NCBI GenBank assembly: GCA_964598695.1
Contig: CAZRDB010000203.1
Span: 1 to 8,416, forward strand
Length of the DNA: 8,416 bases
Direction: 5' to 3'
From: CAZRDB01 sp964598695
GTDB taxonomy: Bacteria; Armatimonadota; Zipacnadia; UBA1398
Part shown: positions 6,951-8,416 of the stretch, in pieces
Layout of the letters: every line of letters begins with the position of its first letter
Position numbering within the stretch: position 1 is the stretch's first letter
Made by a program: the position numbers and the translations under genes
Notes under the pieces: model-generated
What the model was told of the DNA's origin: nothing
Seen by the model: only the letters and a program-made list of their open reading frames with translations
The model's database searches: none

Positions 6951-8309
6951 CTACGCGATGCCCCCTGTCCGGACGACCTCGGCGGCGGCGATCCAGTCGT
7001 CTTTCCACGGGTAGTTGCTCGCGAGGTGGAGCACGACGCGGCGCACGCTCTCGGTCACCAACGCGCCGACTTTGAGCAGCCTTCGGCGGAGCGTCTCGAC
7101 CTGGGCGCGCCGCAGTTCCGGGTTGGCCAGTCCGCTGCGCAAGAGCACCAGCAGGCGGTAGGCCGCGAGGTGCAGGAGCAGCCGGAACTGGTTGGCGAGG
7201 AAGCGATGGCAGCTCGTGCGGCCCGAGAAGCAGTCGAGCTTGAGCTCTTTGATCCGGCACTCCGCGTCGCCGCGCGCGATGTAGAACGCGTAGAGCGCTT
7301 CCGGCGCCGGCTCGTCGAGGTCGGTCACGACGAAGCGCACGTTGGTCTCGTGGGGGTGCGACGGCATCACCTCCGCTTTGACGATCACGCGACGCGGATG
7401 AGTCCAGGTCTCGGCCTGGTAGGCGAACTCGTCGAAGATCCGCACTTTGTCGCCCGTCTCGGCGAAGAGCGCCCGCGCCCGTGCGACGAGCGACTCCGCC
7501 TGTTGCGCGAGCCGTGGGTTGGTCGCGAGGCCGATCACGTAGCGCACGCCCAGCCGCTCGGCCATCTCGTAGACCGCCGGGCCCGCCATCCCCGAGTCGC
7601 CGCGGAAGACCAGGCGCGTCTCGGGGAGCGCCTCCGCAACCTGCGCCACGATCCGCCGAAGGATCCCCGGAACCCCACGCGCCGCACCGCTGTTCCCGGG
7701 CCGCAGCACCGCCGCGATCGGCTCCTGCGCGCCCCCGTCGCACTGCGCGAAGACCAAGAGCGGCAGGTAGCAGTGCGTCCCGTAGTAGCCGTGGTAGAAC
7801 TCCAGCTCCTGCTGGCCGTGCGTCGGATCGTCGGTCGCGTCGAAGTCGAACACGATCGTGCGCGGCGGACGCCGCCGACGGCCCTCGACGAAGTCCTCGA
7901 CGATCGCGCGGCCCAGCGCGAGAAGCTCCCGTACCCCCACGCCGTTCTCGAAGCGCGAGAGCGTGGGCTGGGAGGCCAGATCCGCCTCCGTCAGCGGGGC
8001 GCGACCCGCCGCGAGCTTGAGGATCGGGTCCCGGCGCAGGCTGTTGTGATCGATGCAGTCCTCGTAGCCCGCCACGATCCCGAGCACCCGCTGGCGCAGC
8101 ATCTCCAGCACGCTCACCCGCACCCGTCGCGCGGCGCGCCGGTCGTCGAGGCAGGCCGCGAGCCGTGACGTCAGACCCCGCCGGCGGTCGAACTCCGCCA
8201 CGAGCGCCAACCCCGCGTCCGACGTCAGCTGCCCACCGTCGAACTGCGCAAGCACGGGCCTCCGCGGAAGAAGGTCCAACTCCAGTTGGAGACAACACTC
8301 TGTACGCAT
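6951..8309 (-). CDS. IS1380-family transposase (DDE type)
   Basis: This 452-residue protein is of normal length for IS1380 transposases, which catalyse cut-and-paste movement by a DDE/RNase H-fold mechanism. The N-terminus has the family block FDGGQLTSDAGLALV (23-37), followed by AACLDD, RQRVLGIVAGYEDCIDH and LASQPTLSRFEN (111-122). The likely catalytic acids are D155/D157 in VFDFDATDDPTHG, D238 in FRGDSG and E350 in ARGDAECRIKELK. The C-terminal FLANQFRLLLHLAAYRLL and RRRLLKVGALV blocks are also typical. No frameshift or internal stop is seen, so the element may still be active. The start at 8309 opens the conserved N-terminus. A weak AAAGGA ribosome binding site (8321-8326) lies 11 bases upstream, and the start codon falls inside an inverted repeat. 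Confidence 0.96.
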   Translation of the reverse strand: MRTECCLQLELDLLPRRPVLAQFDGGQLTSDAGLALVAEFDRRRGLTSRLAACLDDRRAARRVRVSVLEMLRQRVLGIVAGYEDCIDHNSLRRDPILKLAAGRAPLTEADLASQPTLSRFENGVGVRELLALGRAIVEDFVEGRRRRPPRTIVFDFDATDDPTHGQQELEFYHGYYGTHCYLPLLVFAQCDGGAQEPIAAVLRPGNSGAARGVPGILRRIVAQVAEALPETRLVFRGDSGMAGPAVYEMAERLGVRYVIGLATNPRLAQQAESLVARARALFAETGDKVRIFDEFAYQAETWTHPRRVIVKAEVMPSHPHETNVRFVVTDLDEPAPEALYAFYIARGDAECRIKELKLDCFSGRTSCHRFLANQFRLLLHLAAYRLLVLLRSGLANPELRRAQVETLRRRLLKVGALVTESVRRVVLHLASNYPWKDDWIAAAEVVRTGGIA

Positions 8310-8380
8310 GGGAGGCGAGGTCCTTTCGCATCGCAGGTCGTCGCAAACCCTTGATACGAGCGGATCCCTCGCCTCTCATG
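8307..8380 (-). promoter_or_regulatory. Inverted repeat that could sequester the transposase start codon
   Basis: The arms are 8307-8320 (plus strand CATGGGAGGCGAGG) and 8367-8380 (CCTCGCCTCTCATG). They are complementary at 13 of 14 positions and enclose a 46-base loop. In a minus-strand transcript the 3' arm contains the ATG and the spacer up to the ribosome binding site, so folding would hide the start codon. Transcripts entering from outside the IS would carry both arms; an RNA starting in the loop would carry only the 3' arm. IS10 and IS50 limit read-through expression of transposase by a comparable arrangement. The role here is inference from position. Confidence 0.5.
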
Positions 8381-8398
8381 CCTCACAACCGACTACTT

Positions 8399-8415
8399 CT
8401 CATGAATGATCCGGG
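8399..8415 (-). repeat. Right terminal inverted repeat of the IS
   Basis: CTCATGAATGATCCGGG is the inverted partner of the left end at 6789-6805, with one mismatch in 17. Only one base of the presumed host flank follows before the window ends. Confidence 0.9.
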
Positions 8416-8416
8416 C

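Larger units (their letters stand above)
6789..8415 (-). mobile_element. IS1380-family insertion sequence, about 1627 bp
   Basis: Near-perfect 17-base terminal inverted repeats bound a single intact transposase gene, and the length suits the IS1380 family. The element interrupts the LamG-like domain of the glycosidase gene and is oriented with its transposase convergent to it. IS1380 elements usually make 4-bp target duplications. The left flank is CTGG (6785-6788), and the one visible base after the right end is C (8416), which agrees but proves little. The exact outer boundary could shift by a base, because both ends also share a G or C beyond the CC tip. Confidence 0.9.

Noticed and set aside
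8351..8356. TATCAA on the minus strand as a -10 box for the transposase
   Set aside because: No acceptable -35 hexamer lies 16-18 bases upstream, so a promoter cannot be supported from sequence alone.
6799..8379. 526-residue minus-strand frame overlapping the transposase in another frame
   Set aside because: It is an Arg/Gly/Ala-rich shadow. The 452-residue frame carries all IS1380 motifs, and there is no sign of programmed frameshifting.
1..8416. CRISPR array, tRNA, rRNA or tandem repeat
   Set aside because: No regularly spaced direct repeats, tRNA-like cloverleaf or rRNA segments were seen on either strand.

Overview
The window is very GC-rich, densely coding DNA, probably from an uncultured or environmental Gram-negative-type bacterium. 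A Tat-signal aldo/keto reductase, a large secreted DUF4091/GH123-type glycosidase carrying CBM9-like and LamG-like domains, and an IS1380-family element would suit Planctomycetota, Armatimonadota or a related lineage rich in extracellular glycan enzymes. That placement is inference: no rRNA or other phylogenetic marker is present.

Layout. Bases 1-134 hold no supportable gene. Bases 135-2995 form a minus-strand cluster read right to left: a 181-residue single-pass membrane protein with four extracytoplasmic cysteines (2995-2450), an 86-residue protein with two membrane segments (2429-2169), an extended-SDR NAD(P)-dependent epimerase/dehydratase (2059-1076) and a Tat-signal aldo/keto reductase (1049-135). 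The gaps are 20, 109 and 26 bases, so one transcript is plausible, or two if the 109-base gap holds a promoter. A 171-base divergent intergenic region (2996-3166) separates this cluster from a plus-strand gene starting at 3167. That gene encodes a large secreted protein: signal peptide, CBM9-like domain, beta-rich GH123 N-terminal region, DUF4091/GH123 catalytic barrel with an Asp-Glu pair (D753-E754), helical tail, and a C-terminal LamG/ConA-like jelly roll.

The jelly roll is cut near its end by an IS1380-family insertion sequence that fills the rest of the window (about 6789-8415). The element has 17-bp terminal inverted repeats (16/17 matches) and an apparently intact 452-residue DDE transposase on the minus strand. 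The window stops one base past the right terminal repeat, so the displaced 3' end of the glycosidase gene is not visible. The truncated gene reads into the IS, gains 26 foreign residues and stops at 6868.

How the genes may work together: the glycosidase would act outside the cytoplasm on an amino-sugar-containing or other glycan, and the epimerase and aldo/keto reductase could process sugars or related carbonyl compounds. This is inferred only from proximity and family. I see no clear new defence or mobile system. The points most worth checking are the inverted repeat over the transposase start codon, the extra beta-rich segment inside the glycosidase barrel, and the two small unrecognised membrane proteins.
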